A stretch of DNA of 5,063 nucleotides. Source: Corallincola sp. (lineage in GTDB: Bacteria; Pseudomonadota; Gammaproteobacteria; Enterobacterales; Neiellaceae). Positions 4,927-5,063 of the stretch are shown here, piece after piece (the first letter of the stretch is position 1; the number at the start of each line of letters is the position of its first letter). Under the pieces are notes generated by a model that made no database searches, was not told the DNA's origin, and saw only the letters and a program-made list of their open reading frames with translations. The translations under genes and the position numbers were made by a program. The stretch spans positions 1 to 5,063 of the forward strand of contig JAGOCY010000149.1 of the NCBI GenBank assembly GCA_017998495.1, given 5' to 3'.

Positions 4927-5063
4927 CGACAAAGCGAAGCAAAACCAAAGCGTTAACCGGCGTTTCCCCATTTATTGCTGAGGAGTGTCCACAGCCCGCA
5001 AAACCAGCCCGCCGGCGGCCATCGCGCCACATCGAGGACGGTGAGCAGGTGGCGCTGATGAGC
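4923..5063 (+). CDS. 5' end of a gene, possibly a VRR-NUC type nuclease (truncated by window end)
   Basis: ATG 4923 overlaps the integrase stop by 4 bases and the frame stays open for 47 codons to the end of the window. The visible protein begins with a basic, lysine-rich stretch (MTTKRSKTKALTG), a proline/arginine-rich segment (PQPAKPARRRPSRHI, about 23-37), then EDGEQVALMS. The ending E-x-x-EQ-x-x-L pattern is like the first helix of VRR-NUC domain nucleases, which often follow replication genes in phages of this type and act on branched or linear DNA intermediates. Only the first helix would be visible, with no catalytic residues, so the function is a guess; that a gene starts here is likely. 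The first 60 bases are noticeably AT-richer than the integrase gene. Confidence 0.6.
   Translation, partial: MTTKRSKTKALTGVSPFIAEECPQPAKPARRRPSRHIEDGEQVALMS

Noticed and set aside
4985..4993. GTGTCCACA as a DnaA box
   Set aside because: It matches only 7 of 9 positions of the consensus, is single, lies in coding sequence and is far from the proposed origin.

Overview
The window looks like the early replication and immunity module of a temperate phage or prophage of a GC-rich bacterium. The strong G/C preference at third codon positions and the gene set (KilAC antirepressor, replisome organizer, DnaB helicase, tyrosine integrase) suggest a gammaproteobacterial host such as Pseudomonas or Aeromonas. 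That assignment is inference; nothing in the window fixes the host. All credible genes lie on the + strand and are packed tightly, several with 4-base start/stop overlaps (850-853, 1716-1719, 4923-4926), so the block is probably one operon transcribed from a promoter upstream of the window.

Layout: positions 1-148 hold no convincing protein gene but can fold into strong RNA structure. An outer stem (7-14 with 89-96) encloses two internal hairpins and is followed by a competing hairpin (91-121) just ahead of the ribosome binding site. Upstream of an antirepressor gene this recalls the C4 antisense RNA of phages P1 and P7. An antirepressor with an N-terminal Rha-like region and a C-terminal KilAC domain follows (149-853). 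Next are a putative replisome organizer/helicase loader (850-1719) and a full-length replicative DnaB-type helicase (1716-3068). The middle of the replisome-organizer gene carries regularly spaced GTCAC repeats (1195-1272) followed by an A-rich stretch (1273-1303), the arrangement expected of a phage origin embedded in its initiator gene, as in lambda O.

Three small genes then fill 3070-3680: an uncharacterized 59-residue protein, a 95-residue protein with a likely helix-turn-helix, and an overlooked 58-residue ORF. They are followed by a complete tyrosine recombinase (3706-4926) and the start of another gene (4923 to the window end) that may encode a VRR-NUC type nuclease.

How it may work together: the antirepressor, possibly restrained by the leader RNA, would tip the phage toward lytic growth. 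The organizer would bind the internal origin and load the helicase. The recombinase and possible nuclease would act on replicated DNA or in integration/excision. The least ordinary features are the candidate C4-like leader, the iteron-like array inside the replication gene, and the recombinase sitting within the replication operon with a tandem 11-base repeat at its 3' end.
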